NCBI GenBank assembly: GCA_013400155.1
Contig: VXBM01000781.1
Coordinates: 1 to 64,000 of the forward strand
Length of the DNA: 64,000 nucleotides
Direction: 5' to 3'
Origin: Helopsaltes ochotensis
Lineage: Eukaryota; Chordata; Aves; Passeriformes; Locustellidae
This document shows positions 48,836 to 60,259 of this stretch, piece by piece. Position 1 is the stretch's first letter. The number at the start of each line of letters is the position of its first letter. Under the pieces are notes generated by a model that worked only from the letters and a program-made list of their open reading frames with translations, ran no database searches and was not told the origin of the DNA. Position numbers and translations under genes: made by a program.

Positions 48836-49350
48836 CCCCATTGTGAGATGCTCCACCCAGTGGGAGGGAGCCAACTGCTCCTACTAGATAAAAAGTGAGA
48901 TGTAGGAACACCAGGGAGGCAGTTTTCACTGCATCCTAGAGGAGCCTGCTTTTCCACTGGACTCCCAGAGGAAGACCAGACCCATCTCACCACTACTGTA
49001 CTTTCTTCAGGATCATCTCTGAACCACAGAACCACATCTGTTACTCCAGGAGGATTTATTTGGTCTGCTTCCAACACCCTAAACCAACAGGATGCCAGGT
49101 TGAATCCCTGACTCTGTCAGGGTTTTTCTAGGACTTTTTGTTTGTTTGCTTGCTAGTTTTTTGTACTACTACATTTGTATTTTTTTTTTAGTATTCCTAG
49201 TATAGAACTGCTATTCCTATTTCTAAATCTTTGCCTGAAAGCCTATTATTGCAAAATTATAGTAGTTTGGAGGGAAGGGGGCTTATGTTCTCCATTTCAA
49301 GGGAAGTTCTAGCTTTTCCTGGCAGACAACTGTCCTTCCACACCAAAACA
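48534..49350 (+). mobile_element. Complete solo LTR (TGTCTTGG family, copy 2)
   Basis: Begins TGTCTTGGCTTATGTAACC and ends CTTCCACACCAAAACA. The U3 contains two 64-bp direct repeats at 48715-48842 and GATGCTCCACCCAGTGGGAG. It then has a TATA-like AGATAAAAAG at about 48885. The R/U5 part reads CTGTCAGGGTTTTTCTAGGA, GTACTACTACATTTGTA, then GGAGGGAAGGGGGCTTATG and TTTTCCTGGCAGACAAC. I recognise the U3 and U5 wording from an abundant passerine LTR, probably gammaretrovirus-like (ERV1). No internal genes are present. The flanks GTGGAC and TGCAAA do not form a target-site duplication. Confidence 0.8.
48715..48842 (+). repeat. 64-bp direct repeats in LTR U3
   Basis: Units at 48715-48778 and 48779-48842 share GGGCCATTAAGGCTCACCAA, then TGACATGACACATT(G/A)CATC and ACCCCATT. 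They differ mainly in the first 20 bp. Tandem repeats in U3 are typical enhancer positions in retroviral LTRs; function here is inferred. Confidence 0.92.
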
Positions 49351-50929
49351 TGCAAATACAGAAAACTTAAATTTAGGTGTCTGAATCTGGAAATTATCGC
49401 CACCTAAAAGGCAGGAACTTAGCATCATCTTGGTTCTTAAATTTAGGCACCTTGTACCATGTGAGCTATTCTGGCATATCTAAGAATCCTCATGGGGCAA
49501 GCAGATATAACAAAAAAACACAGATAGATCAAGCCAATGTGGAAAGACAACTGAAAGTCAAGTGGGATCCCTAAAATGTCCCACATGGCAGTTGACATTT
49601 AAATTTAGTTAGCTGAATCCACTCTGGATATCTGTAGTAACTTTTTTTAAAAAATCTTCTTTTCTACTAATAAAAAAAAAAAGTAAAGGGGAAAAAAAAG
49701 GAAAAAGGAAGTATCAGACACTGTGGATCCACTCTGTAGTCCAATGCTATCTGAGATGATCATGCAGTCCCATCTGCCTTTCCACTCCAGGTAGAAACAG
49801 ATCTCCCTCAGGATGTCTTAGATAGCCTTCTGTCTCACAAATGGCAAAGAATGCCTACATCATTTATTGAATGAGGCCCTTCTTTTCTTTTTGTCCTAAG
49901 CTTGAGGTCTAAAACACAGTAGACAAAATGTACTTCAACAGTGCTCTAACTTGACTATGAGGAGATTTTTCATATAATTTAACCCTACAACACCCAAAAT
50001 TAATCCCATCTAGGGTGTCAGACTATTCTTAAATAACTATTGCTCTTAAAGATTAAAGCAATGTTTTGGCAGTTTTTACTAGCTGCAGTGTTCTCCAAGT
50101 CAGAGTTTGAAATGTGAACTGTAAAATTCATGAAAAATGCAAAATCAATGACACCAGAAAATTATATAAAAATGTACAAGTCCAAATAACTCTGTCATAA
50201 CATTAGCATTTAGAATTTTGAATTCTGTAAACTTTCCAAAATATAAATGTCAAGGCATTTTCTTTCTTAATTTCACCACAGTAACTTTTGCAAAGTTATT
50301 ATCAGGAAATGTTTTGAAAATGGATTTTTGACAGCTACAGATTTTGAAGAAAGTAATACTAAGATAACAAATGCAAAAGAACCAGCAATATGGCATTCCC
50401 ATCAGTGTCCCAGTATCATGCTGCATAGCTCTTTCTACAGTCTACAAAGTAATTGAGACTCAGTCACCATGATTGGTAGGTGGGTGGGTATTACAGATTT
50501 CACCAGTTCTGTTTCCTGTTAATGAACATGAACATTAGTTTTGATATCTCATGACATATCTCCTGCTTATGGGTACATCAGGGAAATCAAAAATTAGTGT
50601 AATTATCAGTAGAAACTTTGGAGGATGTGATCATGATGGGGAAACACAAATATCAGGATAGTACAGAAGAAAGTACCAATGACATTTTCTGAGGTTTTTA
50701 ATTATTGCCCTAATGATGGTCTCACTGAAGGAACTTGTTTAAAGAGATTATTGTTTAGATGGAAACCTTAACTAATAGGTTAAGGTTTTTTTCCAAAATG
50801 TGCAACACTCCAGGCTCTTTAGAAAGTAGGATATTTACCAGTTCCTCCAGCAAGACCATCTTTAGGGCAATAATTAACCTACTGGGAAGAGATGGAAAGA
50901 AGAGAAGAGGGCCGACGTATGAGCTCATT
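49351..50929. other. Non-coding stretch, no gene seen
   Basis: Unique AT-rich sequence to the right of the LTR. Purine/A-rich low complexity lies at about 49670-49710. No recognised gene or transposon. Confidence 0.55.
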
Positions 50930-51420
50930 TGACTTCCGAGGCTGAGAGAATGGAATTATTTCTGAAGGCTGTTCTAAGACTTCCTTACACAGGAAACACA
51001 TAAGTGAAAGAAGGTGGAAGTTTCTTTCAAGACTTCCCTATGTGGGAAACACATATGTAAAAGAAAACAGAAATTTCTGCTCCACACTGAAATTTCCATT
51101 TGAATTATGATGGCTTAGATCTGAAGAGTCACTTCAGCTTTGAACCAATATTAGAATGAAGGTGCACTGTTCTGAAATGCCTTGCAATGCAGTAAAGGAG
51201 CACTTACTGTGCAGGCAATCGACTTCAGAAGGTGTGTTCCCACAGATATATTGGTGAGCTAGATATATAAAGAGGACACTGCAAAGTAGTGCTTGAGCTC
51301 TCCCTTCCTCATTGACTCCATCTCTCTCTCTCCCTCATCCCAGCAACACATCTCTGCGGAGGACTGGCATTCTTCTCACATGGCTCTCCTTCATGGCTGT
51401 TATGACTGGAGCTAGATATG
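50930..51420 (+). mobile_element. Possible unrecognised LTR or promoter-like block
   Basis: About 50 bp is repeated at about 50979-51032 and 51033-51085. The shared parts are AAGACTTCC(T/C), GGAAACACATA and then GAAA(G/A)TTTCT, with mismatches. About 180 bp later a TATATAAAG TATA box sits at 51264-51272. It is followed by a C/T-rich CTCTCCCTTCC and CTCTCTCTCTCCC region. U3-type direct repeats, then TATA, then a pyrimidine-rich leader is an LTR-like order. I do not recognise the family and see no polyadenylation signal or TG/CA ends. Confidence 0.25.
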
Positions 51421-54400
51421 TATCAGTGCAATGGCCGCCTTATTTCAGCTTCTTTTAAGAAGGTCCAAAGATGGCTCATGTGTAGATGGGACTTCATATT
51501 TTTTATTTTCTTTCTCTGCAAAGAAAGCTTATGCATTCTTACACAGGAAGAAGTCTCTTGCTGAGACACACTTGTATTCTCAAATTGCCTGCACTGAAGT
51601 TTGTCCTGTGTCAGTAATGACATCCAACTTCTCGCTCCTTAATCTCTTTCCACGGAGACTACCAATACAGCCATTCATATTTATCCATTAATTTCTCCCC
51701 TCTCTACTCCAGATAACAATTATGTGTGCTGGAACAAACTGTGTCTTTGGAATCTATTTTAACATAGCAGATGAAATAAGGACTGAAGGCTTCAAGTTTT
51801 GAGGTCAATTGTAAAATTCACCAAGCAGAAGTAGAATGAGACCCTGAAGTCCAAAGGTAATAGGACAAGAGCAAGCTAAAGAGTGGAGTGCCCACTAATT
51901 ATTAAGCTGTCATTTCCTCTCTCACCACAATAGTATTAAAAACTAGTACAGACATGTAAATTAAAAATAAATACTCTGTAGTTCAAGGCATTAATTTAAC
52001 CTTAACGCTGAGGACTCTCTCTAGGGATACAGGCTGGGATATTTTTTAATTACAGGCTGCTAATTCAGTGGATACTCAATATAAATTAGAACCATCTTTT
52101 TGCATTAAAACCACACAGATTATGTTCCCAGGATACCATTTTCTCGTCTTCAGCAAGAGTGGTGACATCTCTGCCACCTTTAGGATGTTTGCTCAGCCAG
52201 AGTAGAGCTTGGACCCAACCCTGTCTCTCTGACCATATGGTAGGGAATGGGACTGCTGTGCCTCAGGGAGTGATGGATCTGCTTGTTTCTGTGCCATCCC
52301 TGTCTTTAGTATGCATGAGGATGGAGATGGGAAAACCACTACATCAGTAATAATCCCTGTCCAAATGATGTGTACACATCCTCATCAGTCAGAGGCAGTT
52401 GATGGTGGGAGAAAAATCAGTACAACTGCTGGCTTAGAAGGAAAAACAACAATTAAAACCAGAATTTTCAGGTGAGGCCAGAAATATTTCATTCCTATGT
52501 AGGCAGTGAGGTTAAAAAATGGCACATAAATGTGTTTAACTCACAGTAAGAATTCTTACCGTTTTGCCTGCACCCTTAGTGCCTCACTGTTAGTGATTGA
52601 GACAATCTCTACTCTCCATTTATCAAGAAGAGACTGAGACAATGCCCATATTAAGCACTATTCTAGAAAATTCATAAGAAGTGGTGACTGAGGTGGAAAC
52701 TGAACTGTATCTTAAGCTGTGTATCAGTAACTAGTCCTTCGAACTAAAAGCCTGTCAATATTACATATTGAAGATGCAAGATGAAGATTGCATATCTGTC
52801 AATCCTAACAGATGATGTTAGGCAACTCTCCCACAGTTAAGCACTAGTTTCTGTTCTGCATGTTAGAACCATCCTCTACAGTTGACTGTTCTGGAGATCT
52901 GCTGGGAAGGTCTATCACAGCATATTAACCAAGTAAATATGTAAACATTCCACTGCCTGGAACAGAGTGCAGGCTTCTTGTTAACCAACAACAATGGTCC
53001 TATCACTTCTGACACTTTAGACTTTCTTTGGCCTTCCTGGAAAATTATTTTAGCTAATACCAGCAATTTTTAAGACAACGTAGTTTGATTTGGATTTTGC
53101 TTAGCTCTGGAATAACACTTTATGCTATATGGATACTTATAATATCATCTACTAATAGTAATAATAAATAGTTCTTTCATGCAGAATGACTTTTGAGCCC
53201 AGAAAAAAATATAGCTTGGAGGATTATAGACTAGGTAACATAGAAGACAACCTTGAAAATGTAGGCAAAGGACGTGTTCCCAGGGCTATAAGTAGCTCAC
53301 CAGTACTCAGTCACTAGTCACCAGAGGAGTGCAACTGTCTGAGTTGGGTGAAATGCTTTTAGAAGTGACTTCTATCTGACATTGTAAATTGTGATATTGA
53401 GAGATTTATTCGTAACATGGACTTGCAGATTGATGAAGAAAGAGAAAGGGTTGAAGTTTCTTGCCAAACATGAAAAAACTACCCCAAACTTTCCAAAGAT
53501 GAAGAAGAAATGATCATTGTTGCATTCCAATTGAAGAAGGACTTGTTTGCATGTTCCCAGCAGCAAGCAACCTCAGGACCCTTGGAGTAGTGATGGGAAA
53601 TGTTGTTATTTGAAAGCTTTTGAATATATCATTTAATGCTATCTACTATGAAGTATTTGTGTCAATGTCATCATAACTGAACTGATAATTTTTTAACTGG
53701 ATTATTAATACTAATTAGAATAACAATCAACTATTGTCTTTGCTCATATAATGTGTTCATTTTGCTCATAAAAATACTTTAAGCATAACAAATTAGTAAG
53801 AATTGAAACAAGCTATTCTGTAACTTGAATGCAACAAACTGTTAACAATGTGTATCCCAGAAGATCCTGTGCACATTTCAAGCATTTAAGGAGTGCAGCC
53901 TTCTTTTGCCTTTCTGCTCATTTCACCATGGTAGAATGATGTAATTTGTTTGACATAAATTTGGCAAGAGAAAACCTGAAAGTCTCAGAACCATAAGCAA
54001 GAAGAAGGAGCAAAAGACTGGATGACTAACTACCTCATCCCACTTGCCACAGCTCTTAAATTAATATCTTCTGCAAGGCAGTAGAAATGTCACAGGTTAT
54101 GGATGATTGGGGAAGTCCTGCTGAGTCACCCTGATCTTGTAGTACCAGCAACTCCATCCTGAGCCATGCTGCTCTCCTGTGAAGCTCTGAAGGAATAATG
54201 CTACTGCAGTGAGTTAGCATTGGCTGTGCAGCAGCCAGGGGCTTTATCTGGTCCAGTACTGGGGAAATAAGATTCTCAAGAGCCTGTCCAGGCCACTGTG
54301 CCTATTGGTTTACCTGTGTTGAGTCCACTGTGTTGCAGTGCTATGAAGTGCACAAAATCATGGGCTGTGTCTGGCTGAATGTGTTTCACAACACTCGGGA

Positions 54401-57400
54401 CATAATTTGGGAAGGGCATCCTACTCTGCTCTGTTAGGTTGTTTGTAGGAGAGATAGTCTGACTCTTCTGTCAGGGAGGAGGAAGGGAGAAGGCCACAAG
54501 TGTTAAAATTGTGAAGGGCCAAAGCCTTGCTAAAAGTTGTGGCAAATTTATTCTAGAAATCTGGAATCTTCATTTTATTACAACATATCACCTTATTCTT
54601 GTACACAAGATTGATGTGGGGGTTGTGATAATACTTAGCTCAGAGGCAAAGTTTGTTCCTTATGCAGTAACAGATGGTGTCTGATCCAGGGATCCTTGCC
54701 AGGAGCTCATCAGCCCTGTGTTTGGGTAGCTCAAGTCACTGTCTGTGAGATCAGCATGTTGGCAGAGTGGAGAGCAACATCATCACTATGTTCTGCTGCA
54801 CATTTCCCACGCTGCTAGTGAGTGATGTGGCTGAAGGTAGGCCAGGTGCTCCACTGGATCCCACCTAGCCTTAGGCAAACTTGGGGGATTGCATAAGGTG
54901 ACAGCAGCCTCTGGGGAAGGAAAGAACATTTAAGTGCAATGCAATTTGTGTTCTGCAAACACCATGGAGTTTCTGCCGTGTCCATAATCTCACCATCCTC
55001 TCCTTAAGTTGTCTCACCTCCCCCAGTCCTCTCTGCAGAGAAAAAGTTCCTCTCTTGATCACCCTAAGACCAACAGCGCAATGCTCAATCTGTGTTTACA
55101 ACAGTGGCCCCTAATCTCTTCTCTCAGTATAAAGTAACTTCTGTAAGAAACATTATCTTAGTAAAGAAAACATACAGATAACACTTATTCCATGCTAAGA
55201 ACCCTCCGTTCCTTTCTGAACAGTAAATTCACCTGAGGGATGTGGGAAGAGAGACACATGTGATGCCATCCAGACTTCACTGGAATGAGACCTGTCATGG
55301 GAGACCTCCTCAGACAGTCAGAACTCCTGAAAACTGGGGAATCTTGTAATTTGCTTCAGTTGTAAGGGCAACAGGGACAGTATTCTCATCAAGGAACTGG
55401 ACTAATAGAGGAAGACAATCTATTCAGTTTTAATCCAGTGCAAGCACGGTGGTAATATCAAGTATGAGAAAGCTACTATTCTTTCAAAAGGCAGCTAATT
55501 TGCAGAAGGGTACATCAATCAGCCAGGCCACAAGTAACAGCTAGGACACAGTTATCTGTCCCACTGGAAGAAGAGAAAAGCTCAGAAAAAGATTTGATTT
55601 GGCTTGGCCTTTCTTTATAAACAGATGCCCACCCCTTTTCCATATGAGTCTTCTGAGATTATTTCTATATGTTGAATAAAGTTCTTGTGAGGACTGGCTT
55701 GTCTTGGCACACATAACTGACTGCCAGACATGCTATCCTTGATTAGTGAGGCCAGCTCATATTAGTTATAGCCATCATCCCAGTCAGCTGAGGCTGCTGC
55801 AGCATCATCTAGAATTCACCTGGAATCTTCATTTAGAATAACAGCACTCCTGCACACCAGCACTGGCATTTTGCAAGGGAAGCAAAGACAGAGCTTTTGT
55901 ATCTCTGATCGATACTGGAACTAGACATGACACAAAAGACCTTTGTGTCCTAGACAGGTGTGTAGATGGAACCAAGTGCTATACATTCCTGAGTACAACA
56001 TCTAATATATCTGTTCACTAAACAGTTGCTGGAAATGTTGAAATAGTGTTGTGTTAGATGTGGTTTTCCAGAGTTGTGAGAATGTCATAGTGAGTCATGG
56101 AGGATTGTCTTGGATTAAGTGACAGTGGTTTTTCTAAAGAGAGCAAACTTCAGTAAACTGGGAATACTGATTAGGAAATTCAAATGACCTCAGAGACCAG
56201 GGGCTAGAATGCTGAAGTTATTTAGGATTTACTTGGATCAAAATTACAACAGCCAGTCAGGAATGTGCATGACAAGCAAGTTGCAGGCTTCCTTGCTTTA
56301 GTAATCTCTCCCTGCTTCCCATGAGAGGTATTAGAAAGAAGCTGAGGGCTTGGAAGGAGTGAAAAAGACTAGATCAGCTCAGGCTGTGTCTGCATTACTT
56401 GACTGGGAGCACTTCCAAGTTCCTTTGTCTGGGTATATGCTTCTGATGTATCCCAAATCCCAGCCCTTCTTCTTCCTCCAAATGCACTCTGATTACTATG
56501 ACAAGGCAAGTTTTAAGAAATACCGGATCTGAGTCACTGCAGGACCAGCATCCCTGAACAAACTTCAAGTAAGTCTGTACATGGCCAGAGAAAGCTGGAA
56601 TCAGGTAATATATTGATACAGTAACAATTTGCCATGGTGGAGACAAGCTAGGTTTAATTTTTAATCTTAAAGCAAGAAATAGAAGATTATTCAGATATCA
56701 GATAGGGAGACTCTCGTCCTGCTCTTCTAAGCCTTCTGATGTTTGCATTTTTGTAATGGAGTTTCTCACGCACTTTCATGTAATCAATGATTGGTTTTCA
56801 TGCTTTTATGAAGGAGGAGAGAACTGATGGACTCTTGGTTTGACCAGTGTGGTTGGAGAGGTGGAAATTTCATCCTCCAATCCATGGTCACTTTTAGAAT
56901 TCTATAAATATCGAGGTTTGTAAATAAACTGCCTTCTTTTGCCTCTGACATCTCAAATGTCAGTGTTGTCCATTTGGTGTTGTGTCTCGACAGGAGACCA
57001 AGAAAAGAAATGAACAATAATGCAATACATATACATGGAAAAAAGTTAGGACTGTTCTTGTTTTGCCCTAGCTAATACATGCCACAGTGGCAAGCAGAGG
57101 TGCAAGGCCACTGACTTTGGGAGGTGACTATCTGTACTGTCTTAAAATGCCCTCACGTGGCACTTCCAAGACAAAGGTTGGAGGAGGTTACTCCCACTTG
57201 GCTGCAGAAATGCTTGTCCTAAAGGGAGACAATATCTTAGGAAGCTGACCAAAGTCAACAGAGACTGTGATAGTAGATAGTGTTGAAACTGGCAAGAAAG
57301 TACTATAAACTGAAGCACATCACCTGAACATTTGACATTCAAAGACTCAGGAATAAATAGAAATGAATTGACCATGAATAGGCAGAGGCTGGAGATTAAA

Positions 57401-58252
57401 GGACTTTTAGACATCAAGGCAGAAAATTTCCAAAGGAGCCTTCCAAAATGATATAGGGTTAAGAAAAATAAATGTCCTAGATAATTTGTAGAGGAGTCTT
57501 GGCTGGATTGTGCATGAGTCCATAAGGAAATCAACTAGGGAGAAGAAGAAAGGTCATGTAGAATTTGCCCTAAGTTTTTTCTTCATGTGCAGTTTCTTAT
57601 AGGCTCATCTTGGATGATACTCCTGCAAAGGAAAAAGTTCAATTTACAAATTGTCCTACATTGACCTGGCCTGTGCTGCACAACAGCAAGAATAGTGCCA
57701 AGAATAGTTCCAGCTCACGACTGGGAAATTCTCAGTGAAGACACAAGAGTCAACTGACACCACAAGGAGTTTCCACAGATTCCCATTCCATTTGGCTATA
57801 TACTTTTAAGATTATTAGAGTTAGAATAGTGCTTCCTTTCTCATGAGGTGTGAAAAATTGTGATATGCTTTGAAAAAAGCTCTTTTTGGGGGATTGTTAT
57901 GTTAAAGCCACAGTGTTTCAAATCAAATTGACCTCACTGTGACAAGTTAATTCTTTGATGTTACTTGCATTGATCTTTACAAGTTTGCTTCCTAGGCTGA
58001 GCCAGCCAAAGAGTCAGAAGGTAGGAGAATTTTCAGGCTTCTCTCACAGTCCCCACTACTCTATGGCTTCCTGGACCCGATCCATGGACATGGTGAATTG
58101 AAGAAAGCCTGGGAAAAGAGAAGGAGAGTAGTAGTCTAAATAAGATGTTTGTCATGGAGACTGGGATTGAAGTAGCCCACTTCCATAAACATTTGATAAG
58201 TACACTTGTGTACTTAAAATAATTATTTTTATCTACTGCTGTAGCCTATGCT
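51421..58252. other. Non-coding stretch, no gene seen
   Basis: No transposon or gene recognised in nearly 7 kb. The longest open frame not explained by a repeat is 57142-57534 on the minus strand (130 codons). It is hydrophobic and serine- and leucine-rich, with no domain I know, and I treat it as chance. The patch at about 54100-54900 is less AT-rich but shows no exon-like structure. Confidence 0.5.
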
Positions 58253-58268
58253 GGGTGGGGAGGGGGGG
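58253..58268 (+). other. Potential G-quadruplex motif
   Basis: GGGTGGGGAGGGGGGG contains G3, G4 and G7 tracts with single-base loops. The G7 can supply two G3 tracts, giving a compact four-tract motif in otherwise AT-rich sequence. Confidence 0.5.
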
Positions 58269-60157
58269 TGTGGCTAACAGGTTTGCTAAAGAGATGTCAG
58301 TAGCAATAAAGATCTGATTAGTATTGTCATAAGTGATAGCTCTTCACTGGGTGATCCTTTATTGCACAAGACAGCATCTCTAGTGACTGTGTTCCTTCAT
58401 ATATGTGACTTTAGTTGCTTTCCAATGAATTATGCATGAGGTAGGTATCCCAAAGTCCCCTTTGCAGACAGGCTAGAGAAATTTATTTTCATTCTAGAGC
58501 CTTGTAATGAACTCTCAGCTCACATCATCACCAAGATATTAACATAGGCATTTACTTTCTCTTATTATAGGAGGTACTCCCCTATATGATATATACATAT
58601 ATATATAGCATAAATCTGTTTATTTCAGTCACCCCCCATGTATTTTAAACTGAATTAAAGTGGAGTAGTGCATGCAAACATCCCCTTTTATTGTCAAGAA
58701 CACAGGTTTCTCTTTTAGCCAGTCACGAAAAGAATTCTTCCATTTTTACTCTGCTGAAGAGCATGAAACAAAGTATTCCACATGTTGGAATCTAACGTGT
58801 GAAATGACTATTATCTTTTTAGGGGTAAAGTCATAGCATAGCTGGATACATTCACAGTGTTATTACACAGCACCTCTGAGGGATAGACAGTAATGTCTCT
58901 TGCTTCTGCACTAATCTCTTGTAGCCAACAGACAATAAACCTGAGGCTATTACTTGCTCTCAGCTACAATAGCTTTTGAAAACAACCAAATGACATCTCT
59001 GGGAATCCATCTCTACTTTTCTGTTGGTGTTGATGCATAGCATATGTATATTCTCTCAATCAATAGGCGTAGTACCCTTGACAACTTCCCAAGTGTTAGC
59101 ACAAGTATGAGTCTTCCAGCAGTGAGGTTTCCAGCTAAGTGCAATCCATTCTACCCATTGTCTTGAGTCCTAAGACATTTGTTAGAGTCGTAATTCTCAA
59201 AGATTTAACCCATTCTTTGAAACACATAACCATATCCTTTTTGTGATTGTGTAAGAAACCTGAAAAGAACCCCATATTATTAATTGATTTTCATAAATTT
59301 GAAAGCAATTTCCATATCTCTCTTTATAGTTTTATCTTAGGAAAGTGCTTCTAAACATAAAAAAGGTCTCCAAATATCAAAAGACTTTCCATGATAGAAA
59401 ATGCCACAATTTCTACATGGCTGTTCCACAGTTTCTTTCAATTCTTTGGTGTAAACTTAATTAGTTATAAGGTCTACCTAGACCAGTTTCTTTTGTCTCC
59501 TACTGGAGTGGGAGATGGTAGCGGCTTGCAGTTTTCTCTCTAGTGGGAGTGCTAAATTGAGGAATACTATCCATAAAGCACAACAGCCACCATGCTTTAG
59601 CTTTACCTATATCGTTGACAATTTCAGGAAAGCAAGTAGTGACCAACTGCATCGTGTTTTAAATAAGACATCAGAAGTTATCCAAGGACAGCAGAAGGTA
59701 GTTCTCAACAGGCAGAAACATCCCTCTGGGGGCGTTTGATCTTCAGCCCTGCTCATCTGAAATCACGGCAAAAAAAGGTAATATTCCTGCAAGAAAAAAA
59801 ACTGGGGTTTTTGGTACTCTGGTAAAATTCAGGCTTTAACATGAGGAAGAAAGGGAGTACATTTTGTTGTTGTTGTTGTTTGATTCTTTTTTAATGATTT
59901 AATATAGTTAGAAAAAAGACAGAGAAGTTTTCAGATACACCAATACTTTTCAGATTTGAAAAATAAAACCAAGTGCCTTTGTTTTCCTCATGTTATAGTG
60001 GGAAAAAGTATTCTCTATGTAATAGCAGATAGACTTGGAAAGGTCCACAACTGCAATACTGCTAAAAAGCCTTCAAATGGTCTTGATGTAGTGGCTTCAG
60101 CTACCCAGAGGAAGTCTTATGTCAGGAATGACTGAGTTGAAAGCTTTATTTTATTGG
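58269..60157. other. Non-coding stretch, no gene seen
   Basis: Unique sequence. It includes a (TA)n-like patch at about 58588-58608 and a (TTG)n patch at about 59864-59881. The 74-codon frame at 59515-59739 has no family that I recognise. Confidence 0.5.
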
Positions 60158-60173
60158 AAAAAAAAAAAAAAAA

Positions 60174-60257
<84 letters not shown>
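60158..60257. repeat. Very long poly-A tract
   Basis: A17 at 60158-60174, then GC, then 81 uninterrupted A at 60177-60257. The left flank is TTATTTTATTGG and the right flank CCACAAAACG. No retrotransposon that I recognise adjoins it. Avian CR1 elements end in octamer repeats rather than poly-A. The lysine-rich frame across it is meaningless. Confidence 0.97.

Positions 60258-60259
<2 letters not shown>

Noticed and set aside
57142..57534. 130-codon minus-strand open frame
   Set aside because: Hydrophobic, with no recognised domain or supporting signals; a chance frame of this length is plausible in 64 kb.
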